From Neodontobutis hainanensis (lineage: Eukaryota; Chordata; Actinopteri; Gobiiformes; Odontobutidae): 64,000 bases of DNA. Shown here piece by piece: positions 10,437 to 19,744 of this stretch (the first letter of the stretch is position 1; each line of letters opens with the position of its first letter). The stretch lies in NCBI GenBank assembly GCA_024349245.1, contig JALDNG010000742.1:1-64000 (forward strand). Direction: 5' to 3'. Below the pieces are notes generated by a model. That model saw nothing but the letters and a program-made list of their open reading frames with translations, was not told where the DNA came from and did no database searches. The position numbers and the translations under genes were made by a program.

Positions 10437-12269
10437 TTTAAATACAAGTTTAAGGTTTTTTCATTAGGTAGGCAAATTTCGAATGGAGTGTTGCAGTACA
10501 GGTGGTTGGGGAAAAACATGCAGTCAGCTTGTTAGGAGATTCCTGAGACCAGTTTATACTGGTTTTAAGCCAGGTCCGTGTGTAAACATATTTAAAATGT
10601 TTTTAGAAGAAATTAGCATCTGTGGTGAGGATAGAATTCTGAACAGACAATGAAAAAACTATTTACAACATAGCCGTAAGAACTTACATTAAAACCTATA
10701 AATTAAGAATTTTACTAACTTGAATTTGCTAACTGTATACTAATTTGCTCATTAAATAAACATACAATGTGAGGTACATTCATTAATGTATTCAAACCAG
10801 GCTCTGACATTACCTACAAGTAGCAGAGTGGTTGTCATTTGCCAAAACCATCTTAATTTGTAATAGTTTGTGGATAAGGCCAATTTCTCCAATAAAAATG
10901 TATTATGACCATGCCTCCAGTAGCCCCATTCTGTACTTTAGGACATTCTGTTTACAAACTTTTAAATGGTCTATATCAAATTGGTTTAACATATGACACT
11001 TTAATGCCTGCAGTTTGATCTGTGAAAAGAAAGCAGTACTACACTAACAGAAAAAGCTGAAAGTTTATGCTAGTAAACTAGCTTTGGTTTTTAGCCTCTT
11101 CTCGGCTGTATTGAGGGGACCAGCACATTAGCCCAAACCTGCGATCCTATCCCAGTGGAAATGCGCTAAAAATTAAACACACCGCAGGCATATGCCATAT
11201 TAGTTCTTACCTTGTCATTTCCATTTGAAGCGATGGTCCAGTAGAATGGTCCCTCCTATCCAGCGATAAAACATTTAGTATGGTCAGACTTCAAAATAAT
11301 GCGTAAAGCACAAGTGTGTACTACACCTTGCCTTAGCTTCAACTCAGTCAATAAATCCAGCAAACGCCTGGCTGACTGGACAATTTCAACTTGGTTATTC
11401 TGAAATAACACAAATGTTTATCGCTACTATATGTGACAGACCTTCAGTAGAAATACAACAGAACAGGAGTAAAACAGTATCTAACTTAGCACCCTTGGCG
11501 CATCAGTTGCAGGTCCGCCATGTTTGTTGTAGGTTATTACCATGGTCATCCTCCATAGCTGCTATTGTCCCCTAGTGATTACTTAACTACTAGTCTATTT
11601 AGTGTGCTTGAGCTTTATAACATTTATTAGAAGTAACATGTGTTTTTAAAAACGTCAGATATTGCATGCTAGCTCTATATAAACTTTGATATCGAAAGAT
11701 GAACTTACTGCAGTGTTGCTGCTGGCCGCCATTGTTCAACTGGCTTGCGCGCTGTATTGCTGTGTTTACCAACGTGACCAGGTCATCGCTGCGTGATTGG
11801 CTGAGGATAGATCGACTCACACAATATCGATTGCAATTCCTCGGCACTGGATGTTCCATGAACTTCTTTACTGCGTATTTTACACTGTGAATTTCGACGG
11901 TTGAAGTTGAGTGGTCGAAAACATATCTATTTAATATTTATACTTTTTATTTTGGATTTTGAAACTTTGATAATATCTATTGAAATTTCTAACTTTGAAA
12001 TTCAGTCACTAAAATTCAAAGACAAAAATATTCAAACATGTTTTCAGTGATAAAAATCAGAGTTAGAAATTCACAGGTATTTAAAATTCAAAGTCTGATG
12101 ACACAAATAATCTTCCATATGTGTGCGTCTGCTTTGCTTCTCCTTGCAAGGATTAAAACCTGGCCATTGCTTGTTAAATTATAATCTGTCTCCGTGTCTC
12201 TCTGGATAAATATAAGGACATAGAAAATTCTTATAACACATCTCCTTTGTCTTTTTAACATTAAAAAGG

Positions 12270-12690
12270 AAGTAGTCACACCAGTTCTTTAAATGGTGGA
12301 TCTCATGCATGTACCACAGAGGACCAGTCCTCTTTATACAGGAGGCTTAAGATCACTGTATCGTCAGAGAACTTAATGATGGGATTGTTGCACAGACGGC
12401 TCCTGCATTCATTTGTGTAGAGTGAAAAAGGAAAGGAGAACTCACACATTCCTGTGGGACACCTGTGTTAGAGTATTTGACCGTAGAGAACACCATTTAC
12501 TTTTACTTGCTGTTGTTAAGAAAAAATAAAACCATTGAATAATAAAATGATTAACATGCAAATCAGTCAATTTCTGGACCAGTAGCTGTGGTTGTACTGC
12601 CGAATAAAAGTCAACACATAAGTGTTTTATATGTGTTTGTAAATGAGCAAGTTGCAGGATCTTTAGCATGTTCACAATGTATGTAACTAT
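12270..12690 (-). mobile_element. Rex1/CR1-like LINE reverse transcriptase scrap (copy A)
   Basis: Minus-strand translation gives SPFPFSLYTNECRS...NNPIIKFSDDTVILS, the region around the reverse-transcriptase FxDD active-site motif of CR1/Rex1-type LINEs. It is followed by HHLKNWCDHF-like sequence typical of the downstream domain. The same scrap is at 62,640-63,060, and a longer version is at 49,425-50,085. It is dead and truncated at both ends. Confidence 0.65.
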
Positions 12691-13313
12691 GTGTGTAACC
12701 TACAGTATGTAGGGTTAATAGTTGGACAACAAAAGCAACTCCACTGGGGAGGGTCCAAGTTCACAAAGTCACTGAGCTCATAGCTCTCAGTGTCATTAGA
12801 AGTAGAGAGCTGGATCCTGCTGGGATTCTTATTAGCAATGCACTGGATCTATTGACAATTATAACACAGAATATATTGCTTTCATTAGCAACGTTTACCA
12901 GGTTTATTACTAGTTTAGAGTCTACTTCAACTTTCTGGGTTAAAGCTGGGTTATTATTATTATTATTATAAAATAATATGAAAGTTTACAAAAATACATT
13001 CCTAAATACTCAAGTAAAAAAAGTCCATTCATAAAATCCGTACAAGACCATAGGCCGATGTCAAAGCAAGAGTTATTCCTGGTCATTTGAATCATCTTGT
13101 TCAGAGTCTGACACAGTTTCTTCCTCTACAGCATTACTTGGGTCCTCACCTTTGTGTTTTTGAATAGGTCAGGTGTATAATTAAGATAAGTTGTGTTTAG
13201 CTCATTTTAATTTTCAGATTTAGTACATAAGCCTTTGACACGTTGTTTCAGGTGGGGAGAATGCAGTCGGTGAGAGCTCTCGTCGGTGAGAGTAGAAATT
13301 GTGAGACGAGAAC

Positions 13314-13915
13314 ATGAGCGCCAAGCCGTTGTGCCGTCTGCTGCAGACTCTGACTCAGGAGAACATTTACTTTCTGACAAGTAAGTCTTAGTTATATTGA
13401 GTCTATGCTTGTCATTTGAAATGTGCTATATAAATAAACTGTATTATTCTTGTTATTGTTATGAAATAAGGGAGAGTGAGGATAGCAGCCAGAGTGAAGG
13501 TGCCAGTGGAGCTGAGGGTTTTTCCGGCCGTGCTGCTGTTTCAGTTTCTAACACAGGAGGACGGAGAGGAGAGGAGTCAGGTTTGGGAGAAGAGAAATGT
13601 GGGTGAGAGGCAGAGGCCCAGGAGAGGCCGAGGAAGAGATTATAGCTACGGGCCAATCACTGAAGATGAGGACTGGAAGTTCATCAGGAGTGGATAAAGC
13701 CTTTTGATGAACTCACTGGCACACTCAATTTTTGGAACCTTGTTACAATTAAAGACTAACCGTTATGCTCATCGGGTTTTATCCTCAAAACAGCTGAAGC
13801 CACAGTCCAGGTTTTATAAGCGGTACATTGTATGTGTATCTGAAATAAAGGCTTTCCTGGCTTTGCATCTGTCTATGGGGCTTGTCGAGAAGCCCGAGAC
13901 TGAAAGGTGTGCACA
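13314..13915 (+). pseudogene. piggyBac-like transposase N-terminal remnant (copy A)
   Basis: The first exon (MSAKPLCRLLQTL...FLT) ends at a GTAAGT donor at about 13,381. A short intron contains an L2-like 3' tail. After the acceptor at ~13,470 comes an acidic/serine-rich stretch, then an arginine-glycine patch (RPRRGRGRDYSYGPITEDED). Then, after frameshifts, come FGTLLQLKTNRYAHRVL and YKRYIVCVSEIKAFLALH plus SMGLVEKPETE. The TNRYA and EIKAFLALH..MGLV..P pattern is the start of the DDE_Tnp_1_7 (piggyBac) domain. The catalytic aspartates are absent, since homology stops soon after and Tc1-like sequence follows. Related copies are at 27,941-28,555 and 63,705 to the window end. Confidence 0.6.
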
Positions 13916-14579
13916 CAACAATGATTGTGTTTGTGCCCCTGGGCCAATGAAGGACTCAGAGCTGGAGCCTGGCCCGAGGTAAGACCTCCAGCACCAGGCT
14001 GCACCGCCTCTGCTACTCTCCCCAGCCTCTGGCCTCTCAGTCCGGGCTACACGGGCCCGGTACAGCCCTGGTTCTCCTTAAAAAAACATTACATTTTCTT
14101 CCCATGGCACCCCATGCACATGTAACTCCTTCTAGGAACGAGGAGGTCAAGCCGTAACCTGGCCCTGGGCTCAACACTGTGGGTTTTTATTTTATTTTAG
14201 CCAAAAAAGCTTGAATCAAACACTGACTTTTACTCCATCCAAGAGGGTCAATAGACGGCTGTGCATTGCAACAACGCACCATCAGTAGTCCTTTTAACAA
14301 ACCTGTTGACTCTTTTAGCCAAACTAACCTCGTTTGCCTCTTAACATTTGTTCTAGTGAAAAGACTGGACAAAACTAATGTGTGAAGAGAACTCCTTTCC
14401 CTCTGTCTCTGGTGGGACTGCTCTGTGCTCCGCTATGTCAGTTCTAGACTCTGAAGGGTTACCGATGATAAAGCATGCCTCTAAGGCTCTGATCAGAGAG
14501 AGAGAGAAAAGAGACAAAACGCTGGTTCCGTGGTTTCTCTTTCTCAAAGCTTTATTTTTGGGATAACACAGTTTATACA
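13916..14579. other. Sequence between piggyBac remnant and Tc1-like element
   Basis: No convincing gene. It includes CCTGGGCCAATGAAGGACTC and a proline-rich plus-strand frame, then an AT-rich part ending in TCTCTTTCTCAAAGCTTTA. The same sequence recurs at 28,556-29,340, where an extra ~135 bases (29,062-29,196) interrupt it. It may be the remaining body of the piggyBac element. Confidence 0.4.
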
Positions 14580-15334
14580 CAGGTGCTGGTCACATAATTT
14601 AGAAAAATCTTAAAAGTTGGTTTATTTTACTAATTCCATTAAAAGTGGAACTTGTATATTATTCATTACACACAGACTGATATATTTCAAAGTGTATTAA
14701 TTTAAATGTTGATGATTATAATAAAATCCCAAATTCAGTATCTCAGAAAATTTGAATATTACTTATGACCAATACAAAGGAAAGATGTTTAGAAATCTTG
14801 GCCAACTGAAAAGTATGAACATGAAAAGTATGATCATGTATAGCACTCAATACTTAGTTAGGGCTCTTTTGCCTGAATTACTGCAGCAATGCGGCGTGGC
14901 ATGGAGTCGATCAGTCTGTGGCACTGTTTAGGTTGCTCTGATAGTGGCCTTCAGCTCTTCTGCATATTGCCTCATCCTTTTCACAATACCCTTCTCTCTG
15001 GGGTTAAGGTGAGGCGAGTTTGCTGGCCAAGTTAGAACAGGGATACCATGGTCCTTAAACCAGGTACTGGTTGCTTTGGCACTTGGTGCAGGTGCCGAAA
15101 TCTGCATCTCAAAAAGTTGGTCAGCAGCCAGAAGCATGAAGTGCTCTAAAACCTCCTGGAATACGGCTGCGTTGACCTTGTACCTCAGAAAACACAGTGG
15201 ACCAACACCAGCAGATGACATGGCTCCAAAGCATCACTGACTGTGGAAACTTTACACTGGACCTCAAGCAACGTGGATTGTGTGTCTCTCCTCTCTTCCT
15301 CCAGACTCTGGGACCCTGATTTCCAAAGGAAATT
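14580..15334 (-). mobile_element. Tc1-like transposon, truncated (copy A)
   Basis: Left end CAGGTGCTGGTCACATAATT matches the terminal inverted repeat of the element at 29,341-30,585. The minus-strand transposase remnant reads FLRYKVNAAVFQEVLEHFML and then STWFKDHGIPVLTWPANSPH plus LNP, the C-terminal part of the Tc1 DDE domain. The usual second and third acidic residues are damaged (SPHLNPRE in place of SPDLNPIE). The right half, with the N-terminal half of the gene, is missing: sequence switches to a foldback element at about 15,335. Confidence 0.8.
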
Positions 15335-15838
15335 ACGGTGGCCGAGACAGCTCAACACGCTGCAAATGAAGAAAGCACCAGCAAATAAAGAAAACATCTT
15401 CATCAGTTTCACAACACGCTGCAAATCCTTACAACACATGCAAATACAAAACGCTGCAAATAAGACAGACCACAACGGAAATGTTTTAAGGGGACTCATT
15501 TGAGTGACAAACAATATATTTAGGCCAACAATATCCAAACGACAAAGCAATTATACGATCATGATCTAAAAGTAAAAAAACTCACCTTTCAGGTCAGTGA
15601 CAACAACACTGACAACAACGCAACAGGCGAGCAAACAATAAACAGGTCCCATTAGGGGTTCGTCACTCGAAGGAGTCCCCTTAAAACATTTCCGTTGTGG
15701 TTTGAATTTCCAACGTGTTTGAATTTGCATGTGTTGTGAAATTTTGCAGCGCGTGTTGTCAAACTGATGAAGATGTTTTCTTTATTTGCTGGTGCTTTCT
15801 TCATTTGCAGCGTGTTGAGCTGTCTCGCCACCGTATTT
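15335..15838. mobile_element. Foldback (MITE-like) element
   Basis: The left arm (15,338-15,515) and the reverse complement of the right arm (15,655-15,836) match over about 165 bases: ACGGTGGCCGAGACAGCTCA, CACGCTGCAAATGAAGAAAG, CAACGGAAATGTTTTAAGGG. The loop is about 140 bases and has no coding potential. The ends read ATT|ACGG and CCGT|ATT, consistent with a 3-bp target duplication. On the left it cuts a Tc1-like element. On the right it abuts a Gypsy LTR fragment. Confidence 0.85.
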
Positions 15839-15988
15839 AGGTGATGGGCTCGGTGGTCCTGTTTTAACGGTTTGTTATTTTACTTTAAATCCTCTGTTTA
15901 ATTAATAAATTGTTGATATGTGTTGCCTTACACTTTGTGTGGTTTGACTTTATGTTCAGGTCCCATTTGTTTAGCGGGGATCGTAACA
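15838..15988 (+). mobile_element. 3' part of a Gypsy-type LTR
   Basis: Matches 32,647-32,987: AGGTGATGGG...GGTCCTGTTTTAACGG at the start and TTTGTTTAGCGGGGATCGTAACA at the end, with about 190 bases deleted internally. The 3' flank GACTCGCAAGTCATGCAC matches an unoccupied site at 26,846. The 32.4-kb LTR is preceded by the same GACTC, so this is one side of the same insertion type with a 5-bp target duplication. Confidence 0.8.
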
Positions 15989-16120
15989 GACTCGCAAGTC
16001 ATGCACAAAACTAAAATCCCAGTCATGTGTCAGCTTGGCTCCCACAGTTTTCAGATTTGTAACTCACTTTCTTTAGTGACTCGTACTTGCAGTTCAACTA
16101 AAGGTAGACAAGACATTTAT

Positions 16121-16335
16121 TTTTGATTAGCCCAATATCACAAAAACAGCCGCTTTAAAGGGCTAAACAGACTGCACTAGACAACATCCCCTGTCCTTAG
16201 GGCGCCCATCAGGGTGAGGAAAACTCCTAAAGAAAAACCCAGCCGGGAAAACAGAGAAACCTCAGGAGACCCACAGAAGGAGGGATCCACTCCCAGGACG
16301 GACAGGCCGTGCAAGAATGTGTCCAGGACAGTTAA
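16121..16335 (+). repeat. Dispersed fish repeat (CAATATCACAAA / GGAGGGATCC type)
   Basis: Contains GATTAGCCCAATATCACAAA, then AGGGTGAGGAAAACTCCTAA, AACAGAGAAACCTCAGGAGA, AGGAGGGATCCACTCCCAGG and ACGGACAGGCCGTGCAAGAA. I recognise this order as a very common non-coding dispersed repeat of ray-finned fish. Class assignment is uncertain. There is no protein. Confidence 0.6.
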
Positions 16336-16355
16336 AAATATATATATATTTAAAA

Positions 16356-16752
<397 letters not shown>

Positions 16753-16994
16753 GGTGGATGGGACTCAGCCAACATCAAGGTAGATGAAAGATGAGCTGGG
16801 GTCTTCGTACTGGAGCAGAGTCCGGGGATGGGGGTACACATCACCCAGCAGATGAGAGGACGAAAGGGGATATGTGAGATAATGTCTGCAAAGTGTGAGG
16901 CTGGTGGATAGTGATGCCTTGTATAACATAAGAGAATGTTTGTTGGTTTGTTTGTGTTATGTACATTTAAAACAATAAAAACACTTTGAAATAA

Positions 16995-17591
16995 CAAAAA
17001 TAGGATCGGTACCAGATAGAGGAGCTGATTCAGAGACTTGACCGTGACAGGACAGGGTTGGTACAGGTGAGTCATATTTAATTGACTTATAGAGACGTCA
17101 GTGACATGTTACAGCTGTAATCAATGTGACTTTTCTTTCTGTGAGGGACTAGCACACACAAGAAAACAGATAATAATGGACGCCATCTGAAGAAGGTGGA
17201 ATCCCGGCAGAAGAAGGAAAAGTTTAAAAGCGACTGTATCCTTAAAACCTTTCAGAGCGCCGTGGAGGCAGTCCCGCCACATGGCTCTGTCATGTCCCAC
17301 TGCAGCTGCTACCTCAGTAATGACCACATCCACCTCCCCATGTTAGGAAGCAGCACACATTACAGATGCCATGAGGTCCAGCCTAACCTGCTGGAGGATT
17401 GGTCCCTCTCCACTCGAGCAAAGTCCATCTCTGCCCAGGGTGTTCGCTCGGATCCTGAGATGAGCCGTACTTCTGATCGGACCAGGTCTAGGCCATGTTT
17501 GAACCCCAAACCTCCAGAGGTCAAACCCAAAAGCAAGAAAGTCATAAAGGAAAAAAACTGGATAAAGACTCAAAGAAACACAATCTATTAA
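16995..17591 (+). pseudogene. Unrecognised two-exon gene fragment
   Basis: A short exon ending at 17,067 reads QIEELIQRLDRDRTGLVQ before a CAG|GTGAGT donor. It looks like the start of an EF-hand loop, but that is weak. After an acceptor at 17,144 (TTTCTTTCTGTGAG) an open frame runs to a stop at 17,591. It has a lysine-rich helix (HLKKVESRQKKEKFKSD), a Cys/His patch (HCSCYLSNDHIHLP) and a basic tail. The phases of the two pieces do not join without a shift. I cannot name the family. An AT-rich, non-coding stretch follows. Confidence 0.35.
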
Positions 17592-17699
17592 ATTGTTTAT
17601 TTTTTTTTGTTATCTTGCATTACAGTTGCTACAGTTATTTAATGCTGGCAACAGTGTGTAAAAAGAAACAGGAAATTATTTTCTCCTCATTTTGAACTG

Positions 17700-18240
17700 G
17701 TGGACTTACTCTTTACTGTTTAAAAAGTATCTCAAGCAAGACATTTTGTCACTTTGTTTCATTGTATTTTTATATTTAAGGCAAAAATGTCTGTGAAGCA
17801 CATAATTACCCATAAAACATATTCAGTTTTTGTCTTGTTAAAGAATGAACTTGTGTAGCCTTAAATGTGTATTTGTTTCGTCCAACAATTCTTATTGAAG
17901 TCTTGACCTCTGTGCCAGTTTTGCTTTGTTGTTGTTTCCACTATCTCACAATTTCTTGTAATAGCTTTTTCTAGCAGTATTCATCATTGCTCAATCATTG
18001 TTTTTGAAATAATCTTCTTTGAGCAGAAAGGTTTGTGTGGTTCTGTCAGTGGTGTTCACGGTTTAAGCCACATAAATAATCTAATCAATGATGTCTTATA
18101 GCTCCGGTAACATTTAAATATATTTAAGTAGCGAGACAATGTTTACTAAAAGACCTAAACAGAAATGATTTTATAAATAAGTACAAAATGATTGTACTTG
18201 TAAAATAATGTCATTTATTTAATAAATACAATATTCAGTT
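17700..18240. other. AT-rich intergenic DNA
   Basis: No gene, repeat or RNA signal recognised. Several T-rich runs and AATAAA-like hexamers are present, which could serve as a 3' end for the fragment on the left. Confidence 0.5.
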
Positions 18241-18249
18241 TGGTTTTCA

Positions 18250-18880
18250 AGTCATTCTTGCTTCATCTCTTCATCAAAGGCCATTTGTGCTGTTGTATCA
18301 TCTGGAGTCACTGATGCACTGTTTGTTAGTCTTGATGTGAAGAAGAGTGGGCTTCTTCCACTGGCTTCACGGGACCCTTCCCAGTGCTGCAGCCTTCCTT
18401 TGCAATGACAACAAAACATTTATTAGTGGATAGCCTTTTGCTGCAGGAGCACAAGAGAAAAATACAATATAGTTTTTTTTCTTACCACAACAGTTTCTGA
18501 GGATCTGGGTTCTTCCGGCTTTAGCAGACAAGGATGTCATCAGAAGAATGCATGTTTAGGTTTCCTACAGAAAAGAAGAGGCATGTCTGTTCAAACTGTT
18601 ACTTCAGTGCAACAGCTGAGATACTAGATTAGAGGTAGAAGGACTTCTCACTTGTGTTGGGGCTCAGGACTCTGCTGGCTTTTATCCTCTTCTCCTGAAC
18701 TGGATCATGTGGGGGACAGGTCACACTCTGGCAGGATTAGACTTCTTCTCGGTTTCTGGATGCTAAAAGTGCAGATATTATTGTCAAAAAATATTTTTTA
18801 TATGAATTAAACAGTTAGTTATTATTTACAGATCAAGACTTACCGGGACAGGTTACACCTGTGAGGCCAGCAGCCATCTC
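18250..18880 (-). pseudogene. Small four-exon gene fragment of unknown function
   Basis: On the minus strand a possible first exon starts ATGGCTGCTGGCCTCACAGG at about 18,876 and ends at a GTAAGT donor. Three further exons have plausible AG/GT ends (18,650-18,770; 18,490-18,575; 18,250-18,398). The last reads GRLQHWEGSREASGRSPLFF and onward, ending AFDEEMKQE and a stop. Every middle exon contains a stop in all frames or needs a shift, so it is probably dead or the boundaries are wrong. No domain is recognised. Confidence 0.35.
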
Positions 18881-19107
18881 TGAAGAAAAATAAAACCACA
18901 GAAATAATTCATTAGACAGTATAAAATATAACAATGTGACTATATCCAGCGCTGTTCATTATACTGATACCTTTCTTTTATCTGTCACAGACTTTTATGT
19001 GAAAAGAAGACAATCCTGGAGTGAGACTTCCCGTCAAAAAGAAATAAATAACATTGTTGATAGAAATCTAAAGACATTTCTTACCTTTGGCTTTAAAAAC
19101 ATAAAGA

Positions 19108-19190
19108 GAAGAGCTGGGGATTGCACCAGCCACCCTTCAGTTAGTGGACCATCTGCTCTAGCTCCTGACACTGCTGCCTCTAAAACTTAG
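19108..19190 (-). repeat. tRNA-like SINE head
   Basis: Reverse complement reads GGAGCTAGAGCAGATGGTCC ... AACTGAAGGGTGGCTGGTGC AATCCCCAGC, a decayed tRNA-type box A/box B arrangement common at the start of fish SINEs. Two related heads with longer bodies lie at 19,431 and 23,868. Confidence 0.5.
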
Positions 19191-19430
19191 AACTTAACTT
19201 ACACAACATGAGAGGGACATGTTGTGATCTTTGACAGATCACCCACTCTACCCCTGAACCATTGCTACACTTCTCACTACACTATTTACTTTGGACTAAG
19301 AGTTCTTTCTAAATATGTTCTCCACAGTTTAAGTGGAGTCAAGAGAACTCTTCTGGAAAGAACTGTCTCGGTCTTTACCCACTTGTGTAGCATTACAATA
19401 CTTCCTGACATAATCATTTATCATGAACGG

Positions 19431-19660
19431 AGAAGTGGGCATCGCACCATCAACCCTCCAGTTGGTGGACAACCCCTTTACTCATGACCTGCCTTATACC
19501 GTACCAGTTCTCCCAGTGTGGGACGAATGAAGTCTATATTTATTTAAACTTTTAAACAAGTGCAAGGCGTGTTTTGGAGAAAATCCTGGGAAAAGATTTT
19601 CCCAGAATTTTTTAACTTTTAGACGATTAACTCGTCTAGATTAACTGTATTGTTTTTAAT
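19431..19660 (-). repeat. SINE-like direct repeat, left copy
   Basis: Shares about 230 bases with 23,868-24,115: CACCATCAACCCTCCAGTTG, GTGGACAACCCC, TACCAGTTCTCCCAGTGTGG, AAGTGCAAGGCGTG, and a TTAACTGTATTG end. The left part is tRNA-like on the minus strand. The pair flanks the LINE and Gypsy block in between, in the same orientation. Confidence 0.7.
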
Positions 19661-19744
19661 TATTATTTTTAATGTTAATTTGATGAAATACTACATCACT
19701 TTCCTTGCTTTAGCTTCTATTTTGTTTAGTTTTTTCTGGTTGTT

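Larger units (their letters stand above)
6546..11732 (-). pseudogene. HECT-type E3 ubiquitin ligase-like gene with zinc fingers, copy A
   Basis: Multi-exon gene on the minus strand. The start is ATGGCGGCCAGCAGC at 11,732, with a GTAAGT donor after eight codons. Visible pieces in order are a helical exon (11,330-11,400), an exon with TVTGGWLLYKAA (~10,140-10,200), a C2-type finger exon (9,715-9,995), a UBZ-like finger QSCPVFLKMF...HASTCGER (~9,510-9,580), a linker (9,208-9,293), and HECT-like exons from 9,060 down to the stop at 6,546. The HECT-like part includes DWSSISDLSKAI, LGVTR, AGRMMGHFFLHGGPCLSGLS, YAWDLPPL, RQIKQLRRG and the C-lobe LVKFWTGWEVLP...ITASTCFEI, with TASTCF at the position expected for the catalytic cysteine. 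HECT ligases take ubiquitin onto that cysteine and pass it to a substrate. Copy A has lost about 33 bp and single bases in the FLHGGP exon and 4 bp in the first finger exon, and it has a frameshift near the C-terminus. The family resembles fish G2E3-like expanded genes, by recall. Confidence 0.7.
1..15334. repeat. Large repeated module, copy A
   Basis: This stretch aligns almost base for base with 52,306-64,000 (copy B). Base 1 matches 52,306/7, base 720 matches 53,026, base 6,546 matches 56,732 and base 11,732 matches 62,100. Shorter parts recur at 27,779-30,100 (copy D) and 47,689-50,378 (copy C). Copy A differs from B by about 2 kb of extra DNA at 2,845-5,095, which includes an internal tandem duplication. 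Many one- to four-base indels also separate them. In order it carries a serine-rich ORF, RBR ligase remnants, a HECT-type ligase-like gene, a LINE scrap, a piggyBac-like remnant and a truncated Tc1-like element. The left end lies outside the window. The right end is cut where a foldback element begins near 15,335. Confidence 0.9.

Noticed and set aside
13314..15334. A giant piggyBac-herpesvirus composite (Teratorn-like)
   Set aside because: No herpesvirus-type capsid, polymerase or terminase sequence was seen in the window, so only the piggyBac-like remnant is reported.
15243..15503. 86-codon ORF across the Tc1/foldback junction
   Set aside because: It reads through two unrelated transposon ends and has no domain.
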